Below are positions 23,760-32,998 of a stretch of DNA of 64,000 nt, piece after piece; the first letter of the stretch is position 1; every line of letters starts with the position of its first letter. Location: contig NC_019892.1 in the NCBI RefSeq assembly GCF_000242455.2, positions 8,628,744 through 8,692,743 of the forward strand, in the 5' to 3' direction. Origin of the DNA: Singulisphaera acidiphila DSM 18658 (GTDB taxonomy: Bacteria > Planctomycetota > Planctomycetia > Isosphaerales > Isosphaeraceae). Both the position numbers and the translations under genes were made by a program. Below the pieces are notes generated by a model. That model did no database searches and had not been told where the DNA came from. It saw only the letters and a program-made list of their open reading frames with translations.

Positions 23760-25241
23760 ATGAGTGAGACGACAACCAGGGAATTCACCAAGCTCCCGAG
23801 GGTGCTTGGCCCGGTTCAGGCGCTCTGCGTCATCGTTGGTTCCGTAATCGGTTCCGGCATCTTCATCGTCCCGGCGCAAGTCGCGCGCGACGTCCCGAAC
23901 ATCTCGGGAATCGTTTTGGTCTGGGTGATCGGCGGCATGTTCAGCCTGGCGGGCGCCATGACGCTGGCCGAACTGGGGGCGATGATCCCCCGCGCAGGGG
24001 GGCTCTACGTCTACCTCCGCGCAGCTTACGGCGCATTGCCGGCGTTTCTGTTCGGCTGGACCGAGTTCCTGATCATGAGAACGGGCTCGATGGCGACGCT
24101 GGCCGCGGCCTTCGCGACCTACTTCGCCCATCTCGTCCCCGCTCCCGCCAACGTCCACGACCAGATCTGGCAGGCCGGGGCCGCGGTCGCCGCGATCCTG
24201 GCCGTGACCACGATCAACGTCCTGGGAACCGCCATCGGCGGCCGAGTCCAGGTCGCAGGAACGGCGCTGAAGGTCGGCGGCCTGATCACCTTGATCGTGC
24301 TTCCGCTCATGCTCGGCGGCGGCAAAACCGCCAACCTGACCCCGCTCTTCCCCCCTGCGTTCAACCTCTCGCTCCTGGGCGGGATGATGGCCGCGATGGT
24401 CGGCGTGCTCTGGGCCTATGACGGCTGGGTCAACCTGACCTCCCTTGCCGAAGAGGTCCGTGACCCGGGCCGTAACATCCCGAAAGCGTTGGTCCTCGGG
24501 ATGGGGACCTTGATCGGACTCTACCTGGCGATGACGCTCGCCTACCACTTCGTCCTGCCCCTCCCCGATATCGCCGCCCTGGCCGACGTCAAACGGGGAG
24601 ACAAGGCCGTCGCCGCGCTCTACTGCTACCGGCTCCTCGGCAACAACGGGGTCATGGCGATCTCGTTCCTCGTCATGTGTTCCACGTTCATCTCGCTCAA
24701 CGGCAATGCCCTAACCGGCCCCCGGGCCTACTTCGCGATGGCCCGCGACGGCCTCTTTCCGATGCGGATTTGCCGGATCCATCCTCGGTTCCAAACCCCT
24801 TCCAACGCGATCATGGCACAGGGGACGTGGGCGATCATGCTCACGGTCATTGGCACCGTGCTGATCGTCGCGCCTGCCCCGGGGCCGGACAGCGGCCTCC
24901 CCCCAATGATCGTCTCCGTGTGGACCAAGCTGAACCAGACGCCGCTTTACAAGCTCCTCTACACTTACGTGATCTTTGGCGCCAACATGTTCAACATGCT
25001 GGCAATTGGGAGCGTGTTCGTCCTTCGCAAGAAGCGACCCGACATGCCCCGTCCCTATCGCGCCTGGGGATATCCGTTCACTCCCCTGCTCTTCCTCATG
25101 GCCTCGCTCCTGCTCATGGGCGACATGCTCCGTTCGACACCTGCCGAGTCGATGGCCGGGCTTTTGATCGTCGTCCTCGGTCTGCCCGCCTATTGGGTCT
25201 TCTCACGGAACGGTGCCTCGGTCGTCGTCGACGAACCCTAA
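23760..25241 (+). CDS. APC-superfamily amino acid permease (LAT/APA type)
   Basis: 493 residues with about 12 membrane helices. The first helix has the APC substrate signature IVGSVIGSGIFIVP, followed by LAELGAMIPRAGGLYVYLRAAYG and, later, ALVLGMGTLIGLYLAM and ARDGLFP. This fits the L-type/APA branch of amino acid-polyamine-organocation carriers. It lies directly downstream of a secreted glutamate carboxypeptidase-like enzyme; uptake of amino acids released by that enzyme is a reasonable inference. An interior loop (about 370-400) is Pro/Gly-rich and longer than usual. Confidence 0.9.
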   Translation: MSETTTREFTKLPRVLGPVQALCVIVGSVIGSGIFIVPAQVARDVPNISGIVLVWVIGGMFSLAGAMTLAELGAMIPRAGGLYVYLRAAYGALPAFLFGWTEFLIMRTGSMATLAAAFATYFAHLVPAPANVHDQIWQAGAAVAAILAVTTINVLGTAIGGRVQVAGTALKVGGLITLIVLPLMLGGGKTANLTPLFPPAFNLSLLGGMMAAMVGVLWAYDGWVNLTSLAEEVRDPGRNIPKALVLGMGTLIGLYLAMTLAYHFVLPLPDIAALADVKRGDKAVAALYCYRLLGNNGVMAISFLVMCSTFISLNGNALTGPRAYFAMARDGLFPMRICRIHPRFQTPSNAIMAQGTWAIMLTVIGTVLIVAPAPGPDSGLPPMIVSVWTKLNQTPLYKLLYTYVIFGANMFNMLAIGSVFVLRKKRPDMPRPYRAWGYPFTPLLFLMASLLLMGDMLRSTPAESMAGLLIVVLGLPAYWVFSRNGASVVVDEP

Positions 25242-25271
25242 CCCAAAGGACCGGACGAGGAAGTCGAAGCC

Positions 25272-25314
25272 AAAAAAAAGCGAGGGGCCTGGCTCGGTCG
25301 GGCCAGACCCCTCG
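25272..25314 (-). terminator. Intrinsic terminator for the minus-strand copper monooxygenase-like gene
   Basis: A 13-bp stem with one wobble (25281-25293 with 25302-25314), loop eight bases. On the minus strand it is followed by an eight-base T-tract (25279-25272). This is a textbook terminator for the gene ending at 25382; it may also slow plus-strand transcripts of the permease. Confidence 0.85.
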
Positions 25315-25381
25315 TGAGGACCCTCAGTACGGCCGGGCCGGCGGTGAGTTGGATTTCACTCCGTCGCCCCCCTGGCCGAAT

Positions 25382-26728
25382 TCACTCCGGCCGAGCTGCG
25401 GCCTTGAGCCGCTCGACCGGCGGCGCGGCGAACCGAGGCGGCGGCTGGTTCTCCCGGTGCTCGTCGTCGACAGTCATCTGCAAGAACCCGATGCACATCT
25501 CGTCGGTCGTTTGCTCACCCCAGTGAACGGCGACCGGCGGTGAGTTGGGATTGGCCGGGTTCTCGGCCGAGTTATTGAAGTGGGCTTTCATCTCGATCCG
25601 TGTTCCCTTGGGGAGCGGGACCGGCGCCATGAAGTCATAGCCCCCTTGCCAGTTGAAGTCCCACTGATCGATCCGGATCAAAGTCACGGTCGACCCGTCG
25701 GGACGTATGGCCTTCATCAAAAAATCCTTGCCGAGCCAATGCATGTGCGGCGTCACGGCAAAAAGATGCGAATCCTCATCAATCGTCTTGGTTCCGGTGA
25801 TTTCGTAGTTGGCATCGCCCGCAGGAATCAAGAGTGCAGGACGTCTGAAGAGTCCAGATGCCGGGGGAATGACCATCCCTCCCCGCACCTGCTTGTCGAC
25901 CTTGTCCTTGGCGAAGTAGAGTCCGATCGACGTCTGGTCGGACTCAACCTTGCCGCTGCGATGGTAGTGAACCTGGAGCAGCACGTCGGCCCCGGCCGGC
26001 AAATAACGGCCGACTCCATTGGGCAAGGGGCGAGCAACTTTGCCCGGCGACCACCCCCCGAGCCCTCCTGAAGGGACCACTCCGAACCCGCCGAACGCCT
26101 TGTAGCCGGACTCGGGATCGGCCTCGTCAAGTTTTTTCGCCGCTCCCCGGACGTCGAAGGCCGCCAGCACGTGGTGGACGATTTTCGGGTTTCCCGGCAG
26201 GAAGTCGACGGCCGCCACCCACTTGCCTTCGGTCAAGCCGGTCGGCAAGACGAAGACGCGGAATTCGTCCCGCCCTTCGGCAGCCAGACTGTACGCCTCG
26301 GAGGCCTTGAGAACCAGGTCGGGGGTGCCCAACGACCAATCCGAATCCCAGGTCCGCGGGGCGGGTGCATCGGTCGAGGTCCCCTCGGGGCAGCCGGCCT
26401 CGGCCCAGCGGCCCAGCGTGGCAATCTCTTCCTGCGACAAGACGCGGGCATCCCGGAACGGCCCCCCCTCGTCGTTCGAGGCATGCCAAGGAGGCATTTT
26501 TCGGTCGGCGGTCACAGCCGCCAAGTCGGTCGCACGCTTCCGCGCCTGGTCGTAATTCAGAAGCGAGAAGGGAGCCACCTGCCCGGGCCGATGACAGTCC
26601 TGGCAATGTTTCTGGAGAATCCGAACAACCTCGCGATGATAGGTTGGGGCATCGGCAGCAGTGGCGGCCCCCCCTCCCAACATCCCAATCGCCAGCGCCA
26701 TGCCGCAAGATCCGAACCATCGTCGCAT
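25382..26728 (-). CDS. Cytochrome c fused to a PHM/DBH-like copper type II monooxygenase domain
   Basis: 448 residues, signal peptide 1-25. A single c-type heme site (CQDCH, residues 42-46) starts a short cytochrome domain. The remainder matches the two-copper fold of peptidylglycine and dopamine beta-monooxygenases. The CuH-type ligands are visible as KIVHHVLAAFD and QVHYHRSG. The CuM-type ligands appear as TPHMHWLGKDF plus Met in DEMCIGFLQMTV. All the expected metal ligands are therefore present. The protein should act in the periplasm, with the heme able to pass electrons to the copper centre (inference). The substrate is unknown. The gene is transcribed alone and ends in a strong terminator. 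Confidence 0.83.
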   Translation of the reverse strand: MRRWFGSCGMALAIGMLGGGAATAADAPTYHREVVRILQKHCQDCHRPGQVAPFSLLNYDQARKRATDLAAVTADRKMPPWHASNDEGGPFRDARVLSQEEIATLGRWAEAGCPEGTSTDAPAPRTWDSDWSLGTPDLVLKASEAYSLAAEGRDEFRVFVLPTGLTEGKWVAAVDFLPGNPKIVHHVLAAFDVRGAAKKLDEADPESGYKAFGGFGVVPSGGLGGWSPGKVARPLPNGVGRYLPAGADVLLQVHYHRSGKVESDQTSIGLYFAKDKVDKQVRGGMVIPPASGLFRRPALLIPAGDANYEITGTKTIDEDSHLFAVTPHMHWLGKDFLMKAIRPDGSTVTLIRIDQWDFNWQGGYDFMAPVPLPKGTRIEMKAHFNNSAENPANPNSPPVAVHWGEQTTDEMCIGFLQMTVDDEHRENQPPPRFAAPPVERLKAAARPE

Positions 26729-26814
26729 CGCAAAGGACTCCCGATCTCTCGAACTCGGTCATCGCTCGTCTCGGTTCTACCCTTTTCTCATACACGGCCG
26801 CCATGGCCGGTGTT

Positions 26815-27699
26815 TCAAACCTCTGAAGAACGAGGAGTTGCGAGCGCCTCCTCAATCGTCGGGATCTGCAAGTCGGGAAAGATGCTCCTCAACTTCGACG
26901 TGTCGAGCGAGACGTCGACAGGGCGGGGCTCGGCAAACGTCAGATCCGCCTGGCGATTCGCGAGCACCAGCGCGGGATCGACCCCGAGGGCCATCGCCTG
27001 GCGGCGCACCAGGTCGTAACGACTGACCCGCTCGGGACCGGCGACGTGGAGCAGGCCGCGAACCTCCGACTCGGCCAGGCGGACCAGAATCAGCGCCGCG
27101 CTTTCGAGGTCGAGCGGCGTGCGAAATTCATCCTCAAAAAAGGTCTGCGACACTCCACCGCGAAGTCCCGCGATCGTCCGCTCGTAAAAACTCTCGCGTC
27201 CCGACCGCGACGGGCCATACATCAGGCTCATCCGCGCCACTAAACCGCGAGGAACAGCCAGGACGGCCGGCTCGGCGTCATGCTTCGTCCGCCCGTAAGC
27301 CAGGATCGGCTCGGCCTGATCCTCCTCGCGAGACCACGCCTTCGAACCGTCGAAGACCATGTCGGTCGACGTGTAAACGAGTCGACGGCCATGCGTTGCG
27401 CACCAGTTCGCCAACCGCGCAGTCGCCTCGGTATTGACGGCACGCCCACGGACCGGGTCGCGGCGCACCACCTCGGCTGAACTCAGCGCCCCCGCATGGA
27501 TCACGACCTCGGGATCCGCCTCCGCTAACCCATGCGCCACCGCCCCCTCATCCGTCAGGTCCACCGTCCGTAACGAAATCGGGCCCCGCGTCCCCTCCTC
27601 CGTGCCACTCCAGGCCCAAACCTCATGCCCCGACTCGACCAGCCGAAAGAGTAGGGTCGACCCAAGCTGGCCACTTGCTCCCGTCAAAACAACCCGCAT
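26815..27699 (-). CDS. dTDP-4-dehydrorhamnose reductase-like SDR (RmlD family)
   Basis: 294 residues. The Rossmann motif TGASGQLGST, the segment EVVIHAGALSSAE, TSTDMVFDG and the catalytic YGRTKHDAE (Tyr-x3-Lys) follow the order seen in RmlD/RfbD reductases, which make dTDP-L-rhamnose from the 4-keto-6-deoxy sugar. No other rhamnose genes are nearby, so a different NDP-sugar or a methionine adenosyltransferase regulator-like role is possible. ATG 27699 is preferred over the preceding GTG because GGAGG lies eight bases before it. It is 86 bases upstream of the cytochrome gene on the same strand and might be co-transcribed. Confidence 0.78.
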   Translation of the reverse strand: MRVVLTGASGQLGSTLLFRLVESGHEVWAWSGTEEGTRGPISLRTVDLTDEGAVAHGLAEADPEVVIHAGALSSAEVVRRDPVRGRAVNTEATARLANWCATHGRRLVYTSTDMVFDGSKAWSREEDQAEPILAYGRTKHDAEPAVLAVPRGLVARMSLMYGPSRSGRESFYERTIAGLRGGVSQTFFEDEFRTPLDLESAALILVRLAESEVRGLLHVAGPERVSRYDLVRRQAMALGVDPALVLANRQADLTFAEPRPVDVSLDTSKLRSIFPDLQIPTIEEALATPRSSEV

Positions 27700-27847
27700 C
27701 ACCCGGACCTCCCCAGCTACTTAAATCCCGCACTCAATACATTTCCCGCAAGACGAGTGGCAGACAGGTCGATGATAGGCCGACAGGAGGATTCAGAACA
27801 GGCTCGGGTACTGGCCAGGATCGACTTGTGACTGGAGAGCGACCGTG

Positions 27848-28729
27848 ATGAACATTCGCGAACTGCCGTTGGACGAGTTGGTCCTTGACCCGAACTTGAA
27901 TCTGCGTGATCGCCTGGACGAGTTCACGGTCGAGCGCTACGCGGAGTCTTGGGAGCGCCTGCCCCCGATCACGGTCTACGAAGTCGATGGGCGTTGGCTG
28001 GTCGCGGACGGGTTCCACCGCCACGCCTCGGCCATCGCACTCGGTCGTCGAACGATCCACGCGGAGATCGTCACGGGATCGTTCGAAGAGGCGCTCGACT
28101 TCGTTTCAAGCGTCAACCTCTTCCACGGCCTACCGTTGACCCGCGCCGAGCGGCGACGGGCCGTCGACGTCAAGCTTCGGCTCCATCACGACTGGTCCGA
28201 TCGGCGCATGGCCGAGGAACTGGGGGTGAGTCGAGAACTGGTCGCCAAGACCCGGCGCAGCCTGATCGAAGGCAACCAGATCCCGAACAATCCCGGACGG
28301 GTCGGTGCGGACGGGAAAACCTATTCCTCGGCCGGCCTGCCCAAGGATCCGAACGAGCATTTGCCCAAAGGGAAGTCGCTCGCTCAACAGGACGATCCGC
28401 GGGACCGAGGCGGCCGTGAAAGCGACGCCCCCCCCTGGGACGATGCCACCTCCCCAATGCCCGCGGTTTCCCGCGAGCCGACCGGTCTGGCCCCCTGGGA
28501 AGATGGCGACGCCAAAGCCGTCGCGCTCTCCGACCCCGTTCCTTCGGCGGCCCCCACGATTGATGAGATGCTCTCGCTGATGTCCAAGCAGGTGATGGAA
28601 GTCATCAACTGGACCCAGGCCGAAGGGTTCACCGAAGCTTACCGGTCCGCAGGAGCGAACACGCGCGGCCTCTTCCAGGCCGCCGTCATCAAGCTCGCCG
28701 CCAGGGCCGACCAACTCCGCAAGCTCTGA
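27848..28729 (+). CDS. Stand-alone ParB/Srx-domain protein
   Basis: 293 residues. The N-terminus is a ParB/sulfiredoxin-like nuclease fold (LPLDELVLDPNLNLRD; then the signature DGFHRHASAIALGRR). A helix-turn-helix follows (WSDRRMAEELGVSRELVAKTRR). The C-terminal half is a Pro/Asp-rich, probably disordered linker and a short helical end. There is no parA, parS or replication gene near it, so it is not obviously a chromosome partition protein. Stand-alone ParB-like proteins often regulate genes or belong to mobile elements; I see no mobile element here. ATG 27848 is preferred over GTG 27845. Confidence 0.8.
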   Translation: MNIRELPLDELVLDPNLNLRDRLDEFTVERYAESWERLPPITVYEVDGRWLVADGFHRHASAIALGRRTIHAEIVTGSFEEALDFVSSVNLFHGLPLTRAERRRAVDVKLRLHHDWSDRRMAEELGVSRELVAKTRRSLIEGNQIPNNPGRVGADGKTYSSAGLPKDPNEHLPKGKSLAQQDDPRDRGGRESDAPPWDDATSPMPAVSREPTGLAPWEDGDAKAVALSDPVPSAAPTIDEMLSLMSKQVMEVINWTQAEGFTEAYRSAGANTRGLFQAAVIKLAARADQLRKL

Positions 28730-28738
28730 CACCTTCCG

Positions 28739-28781
28739 GCCCGCCTGAGCATCGACCTTTCGCTCGCGAGTAAAGGCGGGC
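28739..28781 (+). terminator. Hairpin after ParB-like gene
   Basis: GCCCGCCT (28739-28746) pairs with AGGCGGGC (28774-28781); the 27-base interior can fold further around the palindrome CTCGCGAG. It begins 10 bases after the stop codon and lies before the convergent hemW gene. No T-tract. Confidence 0.5.
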
Positions 28782-28880
28782 GGAGAGCCTCAGTTCCCTG
28801 TCTTTCGAAGACTGTTTGAAGACAAGGGAGTTGATGCCCCCCGCTCGTCTGGAAAGCGAAGAGCCAGGCGAACGGCTCGC

Positions 28881-30020
28881 TCAAACCAACTCGCAGAGCA
28901 CGCTGTCGGCCAGGAACAGCCCTTCTCGGGTAAATCGGACCCGGTTTCCGTCCTCTTCGAGCAGCCCCCTCCCGACATACTTCTTGAGAGTGGGACCCGC
29001 GAGTTCATCGAGGTCGAAGCCGGTTCGACGCATAAAGTCAGAGCGATCGATCCCGGCAATCGTCCGCCTCAGCATGAGGACAGCCGTCTCGCGGGCATGG
29101 GCCTCGGGTTCGAGCGTTTCGATGGGCCCGGTCGCCTCCCGCCCTTCTTCAATCCGCCGCAAATACGCCGGGAGATCGCGTGTATTCACCGATCGGACGC
29201 CACCGACGTAACGGGCCGCCCCCACACCCACCCCGAAATAGGCGTCGTTCGCCCAGTAGATGAGGTTGTGCCGCGACTCGTGGCCGGGGCGTGCAAAGTT
29301 GGAGATTTCGTACATCAGCAGCCCAGCCTGCCGCAAGCGGTCGATGGTGTGCTCGTACATCGCCCGTTCGGCCTCTTCGTCAACCTCGCGGACCTGGCCC
29401 GCTTGCCACTGCTTCCAGAGGGCTGTTCCCTTCTCGTAGACGAGGCCATAACACGACAGATGGGCGGGGCCGAGCGACAAGGCGGTTTCAAGATCCGCCT
29501 CCCAGAGAGGGAGCGTAGAGCCGGGCACGCCGAAAATGAGGTCAAACGACCAGTACGGGAATCGCGGCCGGATCCAGTCGAGCGCTCGCCCTACCTCTTC
29601 AGGAGCATGATTCCGCTCCAGGGCCTGAAGCAAGCCCGGCTGGAACGACTGCGCTCCCAGACTCACCCGGTTGACCCCTCCCGCAGCCAGAACGTCGGCC
29701 TTTTCCTCGTCGAGCGTTCCGGGGTTCGCCTCGACCGTCCATTCCCCCCCGGGTTCCAAGAGAAACCAGCGCCCGATCATCGCCAGCAACCGCCGCAACT
29801 GGCCCGCGTCGAGCCGGGTCGGCGTACCGCCCCCCACGAAGATGGTCTCCACCGGCTGAGGAGTCCCCATCCTCGCCATCTCACTCTCCAAGGCGGTGAG
29901 GTAACGGTCCGCCAAATGGTCGACGCCGGCCAGCGACGCAAAGTCACAATAACCACACTTGTGTGCACAGAAGGGAATGTGGATATAAGCCGCGCGTGGC
30001 CAGACCCAGGAGTCAACCAT
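28881..30020 (-). CDS. hemW: HemW-like radical SAM protein (coproporphyrinogen III oxidase-like)
   Basis: 379 residues. The radical SAM cluster motif CAHKCGYC (Cys18, Cys22, Cys25) sits in the HemW context IHIPFC-x3-C-x2-C-DF. GGGTPTRLD and the SLGAQSF/RNH segments follow as in the family. The C-terminus is the HemN_C domain. HemW proteins are heme chaperones or heme-insertion factors rather than true HemN enzymes; the shorter N-terminus here supports HemW. ATG 30020 is the only sensible start. The window holds many heme proteins (oxidase, cytochromes c), consistent with a role in heme delivery. Confidence 0.88.
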   Translation of the reverse strand: MVDSWVWPRAAYIHIPFCAHKCGYCDFASLAGVDHLADRYLTALESEMARMGTPQPVETIFVGGGTPTRLDAGQLRRLLAMIGRWFLLEPGGEWTVEANPGTLDEEKADVLAAGGVNRVSLGAQSFQPGLLQALERNHAPEEVGRALDWIRPRFPYWSFDLIFGVPGSTLPLWEADLETALSLGPAHLSCYGLVYEKGTALWKQWQAGQVREVDEEAERAMYEHTIDRLRQAGLLMYEISNFARPGHESRHNLIYWANDAYFGVGVGAARYVGGVRSVNTRDLPAYLRRIEEGREATGPIETLEPEAHARETAVLMLRRTIAGIDRSDFMRRTGFDLDELAGPTLKKYVGRGLLEEDGNRVRFTREGLFLADSVLCELV

Positions 30021-30155
30021 TTCCGGTCACCAACTTCAAAAGGATTGCCAGCAAACGAGGCGAGCTTGAACATTCCGCAAGCAAAAGGGCGTGATCGAAT
30101 GAGGATCCATTCGGACTTCGCATTTCGTCGGATCGGGACCCAAGAATCACGTAAA

Positions 30156-30413
30156 TCAAGGCACAGCCTCAATAAACCGAATCTCGGGGACATGTGACTT
30201 CAAGGTCGCCTCGATCCCCATAGTCAACGTATACGAGGCGGAGGAGCAGCCCTGGCACGCCCCTTGCAAACGAACCTGCACGATATTGTCCTCATCGATG
30301 TCGACCAGTTCGAGGTCGCCCCCGTCGGCCCGAAGGGTCGGGCGGACGTGCTCGTTGAGGACCGCTTCCACTCGATTCTTGAGTTCTTGTCGTCGCGGGT
30401 TCGCGTCGGTCAT
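30156..30413 (-). CDS. NifU C-terminal domain (NfuA-like) Fe-S scaffold protein
   Basis: 85 residues from ATG 30413. The single domain matches the NifU-C/Nfu fold: VEAVLNEHVRPTLRADGGDLELVDID, then VQVRLQGACQGCSSASYTLTMGIEATLK. The two Cys of CQGC (CxxC) would bind a 4Fe-4S cluster between two monomers. The open frame extends to 30476, but the extra residues are basic and non-conserved. It lies between hemW and the RRM gene on the same strand; supply of Fe-S clusters to the radical SAM enzyme HemW is plausible but is inference. Confidence 0.88.
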   Translation of the reverse strand: MTDANPRRQELKNRVEAVLNEHVRPTLRADGGDLELVDIDEDNIVQVRLQGACQGCSSASYTLTMGIEATLKSHVPEIRFIEAVP

Positions 30414-30533
30414 AAAGAGGCTCCGGCCATGGCGGATGGTGGTACGTGGCAGCGAAATCATCAAGGGCCGGGGCAACCGCTCCCGAACGGCCCGATCCGT
30501 TTCCCTTCCTTGATTATCCCTTTATCGTCTCGA

Positions 30534-30890
30534 TCAGTAGGCTCGGCTCCCCGACCCGTAACCGCCGCCGCTCCCACCATACCCACCGCCACGACTCCCG
30601 CCGGTCCGCGGTCCGCCCCCCCCACTACCACCACCGCCAGGCGTTCGAGGCCGCGCCTCGCTGATGTTGAGCCGACGCCCCTGGTGATCGCGACCGTCCA
30701 GGCCTTGGATGGCGGCATCCCCTTCAGCATCGTTGACCATCTCGACGAACCCGAAGCCACGGCTTCGACCCGTTTCGCGATCTTCCACAACCTGGGACAT
30801 GGAGACCGCCCCAAACGACTCGAAGAGTGCCTGGAGTTCTTCCGAGGTCACCGAAAAGCCAAGGTTTCCTACATAAAGCCGCTTTGCCAT
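30534..30890 (-). CDS. RRM-type RNA-binding protein with Gly-rich tail
   Basis: 118 residues. One RNA recognition motif covers residues 1-80, with RNP2 (LYVGNLGF) and RNP1 (RGFGFVEM) both intact. The tail is rich in Gly, Ser, Arg and Tyr (GGGYGGSGGGYGSGSRAY), like the cold-responsive Rbp proteins of cyanobacteria. It should bind single-stranded RNA in the cytoplasm. ATG 30890 follows an in-frame GTG and is preferred. A sigma70-like promoter lies at 31084-31112, which would give a leader of nearly 190 bases; such leaders often carry temperature or autoregulatory control in this family. Confidence 0.9.
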   Translation of the reverse strand: MAKRLYVGNLGFSVTSEELQALFESFGAVSMSQVVEDRETGRSRGFGFVEMVNDAEGDAAIQGLDGRDHQGRRLNISEARPRTPGGGGSGGGGPRTGGSRGGGYGGSGGGYGSGSRAY

Positions 30891-31961
30891 CACTGTTGCC
30901 TTGAGCAGGCTCTCCCCTTGAACGCCAAAATAGACCGAACGACAAGACCGAGAGTCCGAGCCGCCAACCGTCGTGGCTTCCGTCTCGAGCGCTCACCGCT
31001 GGGCTTCCCCACTCGCCCGCCCGAATTTCTCGAGACGCGAACAGGACTCCTGATGAGCTCGGACCACCGTTTTACCCTCCTCTAGTATAAGCCTGAACAA
31101 CCCCCCCCTTCAACGCAAAAGCCGTTGTGGACATCCATTCGGCTCGCAATTTCCCTGAAAGAATCGAACACGGGGCGAATCGCTTTCGGATCCAAGCAGA
31201 ATTATCTATGAAATATTCATCCGCCCAAAAGCACGCGAACCCTATATCGCTTGTCTATTCAAAGAACCGAAGCAGGACACTCCGATCACGCCCCCACGCC
31301 CTCGATCCGCCCGCCAAGCCAAACGCCTCAGACGCCACATCCTCGCTCCGATGAACCGGCCTTCGTGCCCTCCCCTGAGTGGACTTCGGAAACCAAGCTC
31401 ATCGCGACCACTTTGACATCCCGCGCCCGGGAATGACTCCGAAACCCGCTGGCCCCCAGGCCAGGGTCGACGCAATCGCTCGCGGGCTTCCAAGTCCTCC
31501 TCGACCAAATGGACTGAGAGGCTCCCCTGTGACAAGGGCCCCTCAATATCCATGAGTTCGGAGGCAATTCTAAGGGCTTTTACCGGCCTTGATATCGTTT
31601 GTCTTAGACTAACGACAAGTTCGAAAGATTTACTGTAAATCTAGGCTATCCACATACCAACCTTGACCGCTACAGTGGGGCGATCTGATCCACTGACAAT
31701 AAAAAGAGCAGCGGATACGAATGTTCTTTCCTCCTTGATTCCATGGCGGGATCAATAGGGAGGAGAAGCACAAAAAACCTCTCATATACTGTCTTGCAGT
31801 GATGGCAAGCATCGAAGCCGTCCGTCTTCCTGTTCATGCTCTCATTCAGTTGCCTGCAATTCTTGCTTTTCCAAAATAAGATTTTGCGTACCCTGTCGTT
31901 TCGCCGCATTCGTTTCGTGACCGTTTGATTCATGTCATCTCTTACCGCAAGGAGTCGACTC
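30891..31961. other. Long divergent intergenic region
   Basis: About 1.07 kb without a convincing gene. The minus-strand promoter of the RRM gene is at 31084-31112. The part from about 31560 onward is clearly lower in GC than the rest and leads into the DUF1559 gene. Short frames (31127-31354 plus; 31242-31553 minus; 31670-32125 minus) have no domain and no ribosome site. Small palindromes occur (for example AGATTTAC-T-GTAAATCT near 31626). I see no tRNA. Confidence 0.5.
31084..31112 (-). promoter_or_regulatory. Sigma70-like promoter of the RRM protein gene
   Basis: On the minus strand TTGAAG (31112-31107), a 17-base spacer and TATACT (31089-31084). Transcription would start near 31077, giving a leader of about 187 bases before ATG 30890. 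Confidence 0.6.
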
Positions 31962-32978
31962 ATGAAGAAACGCCGCGCTTTTACTCTCATTGAGTTGCTG
32001 GTCGTCATTGCAATCATCGCCGTCCTGATCGCCCTTCTCTTGCCTGCCGTCCAGGCCGCGCGGGAAGCCGCTCGCCGGTCGCAGTGCGTCAACAACTTGA
32101 AGCAGATCGGCCTGGCCATGCACAATTACGAAAGTTCAAACGGTGCGTTTCCTCCCGCGAAGCTCTATTCGGCGGGCACCTTGGCGACTTCCAACGACCC
32201 TGATGGCCTAGGGTTGGTGCTAAACACCACGGCCCACTCGATCATCCTGAATTTCCTGGAGCAGACAGCGCTCTACAACGCCTACAACTTCAGCCGACCG
32301 TCGTGCAACGCAGTCAACTCGGGCGTCAATACGAAAGTCATTGGCGGCACATCCGCGTACCTTGGCAACACGACGGTCACCACCTCCATGGTTGCCGCCT
32401 ACCTCTGCCCGTCCGACATCACCCCCACCCCCTATACCTCAACATCCGCAGCCTACCCTGGCACGAATGCGGTCCGCACGAGCTATATGCTCGCCGCCAG
32501 CCAGTACTACGAGACCTACAACGCCCGCAACTGGGGGGGCGGACGTCCCGTAGACGCGGGAGTCTTCTCGGGAACCGATTGGTCCACCAGCATTGCGTCC
32601 ATCAAAGACGGCACCAGCAACACCATATTCACAGGAGAATCCAGGCTCGATAAGACGACCGCAAGTTATGGCGGCTGGTGGGGACAAGGCCTCTGGACCT
32701 CGACTCATGCCATGGTTTACTCGCCCGCTAATACGTCGGCGGACATCTACTTGTCGACTCTACCCAACGCGCCTGCCCTGATCCGACAGGTCAGTGTGGC
32801 CAACAATCCCCGGAAACTTGGGTATGCCTGGACCTTCAGCAGTCCCCACGCTGGGGGACTGAACATGGGCTTCGCCGACGGCAGCGTCCGTTTCATCAAG
32901 AATTCGATCAATCCTTACACCTGGTTTGCACTCAATACCATGCACGCCAGCGAAATCATCAGTGCCGATAGTTACTGA
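31962..32978 (+). CDS. DUF1559 domain protein with prepilin-type N-terminal motif
   Basis: 338 residues, same family as the gene at 1489. The leader is MKKRRAF followed by TLIELLVVIAIIAVLIALLLPAV, then the conserved RRSQCVNNLKQIGLAMHNYESS. The C-terminus has the histidine/FADGSVRFIK hallmark and SINPYTWFAL. ATG 31962 is chosen over the frame opening at 31932 because AAGGAG lies seven bases before it and the leader is then of normal prepilin length. A hairpin follows the stop, then a small lipoprotein gene; this DUF1559-hairpin-lipoprotein order is common in planctomycetes. Likely exported; precise role unknown. Confidence 0.92.
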   Translation: MKKRRAFTLIELLVVIAIIAVLIALLLPAVQAAREAARRSQCVNNLKQIGLAMHNYESSNGAFPPAKLYSAGTLATSNDPDGLGLVLNTTAHSIILNFLEQTALYNAYNFSRPSCNAVNSGVNTKVIGGTSAYLGNTTVTTSMVAAYLCPSDITPTPYTSTSAAYPGTNAVRTSYMLAASQYYETYNARNWGGGRPVDAGVFSGTDWSTSIASIKDGTSNTIFTGESRLDKTTASYGGWWGQGLWTSTHAMVYSPANTSADIYLSTLPNAPALIRQVSVANNPRKLGYAWTFSSPHAGGLNMGFADGSVRFIKNSINPYTWFALNTMHASEIISADSY

Positions 32979-32998
32979 TCATTCCCAAGCAAGGTGAA

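Noticed and set aside
27848..28729. ParB-like gene as a chromosome partition locus or origin region
   Set aside because: No parA, parS-like palindromes, dnaA boxes or gidA-type neighbours are present; the C-terminal half is not like chromosomal ParB.
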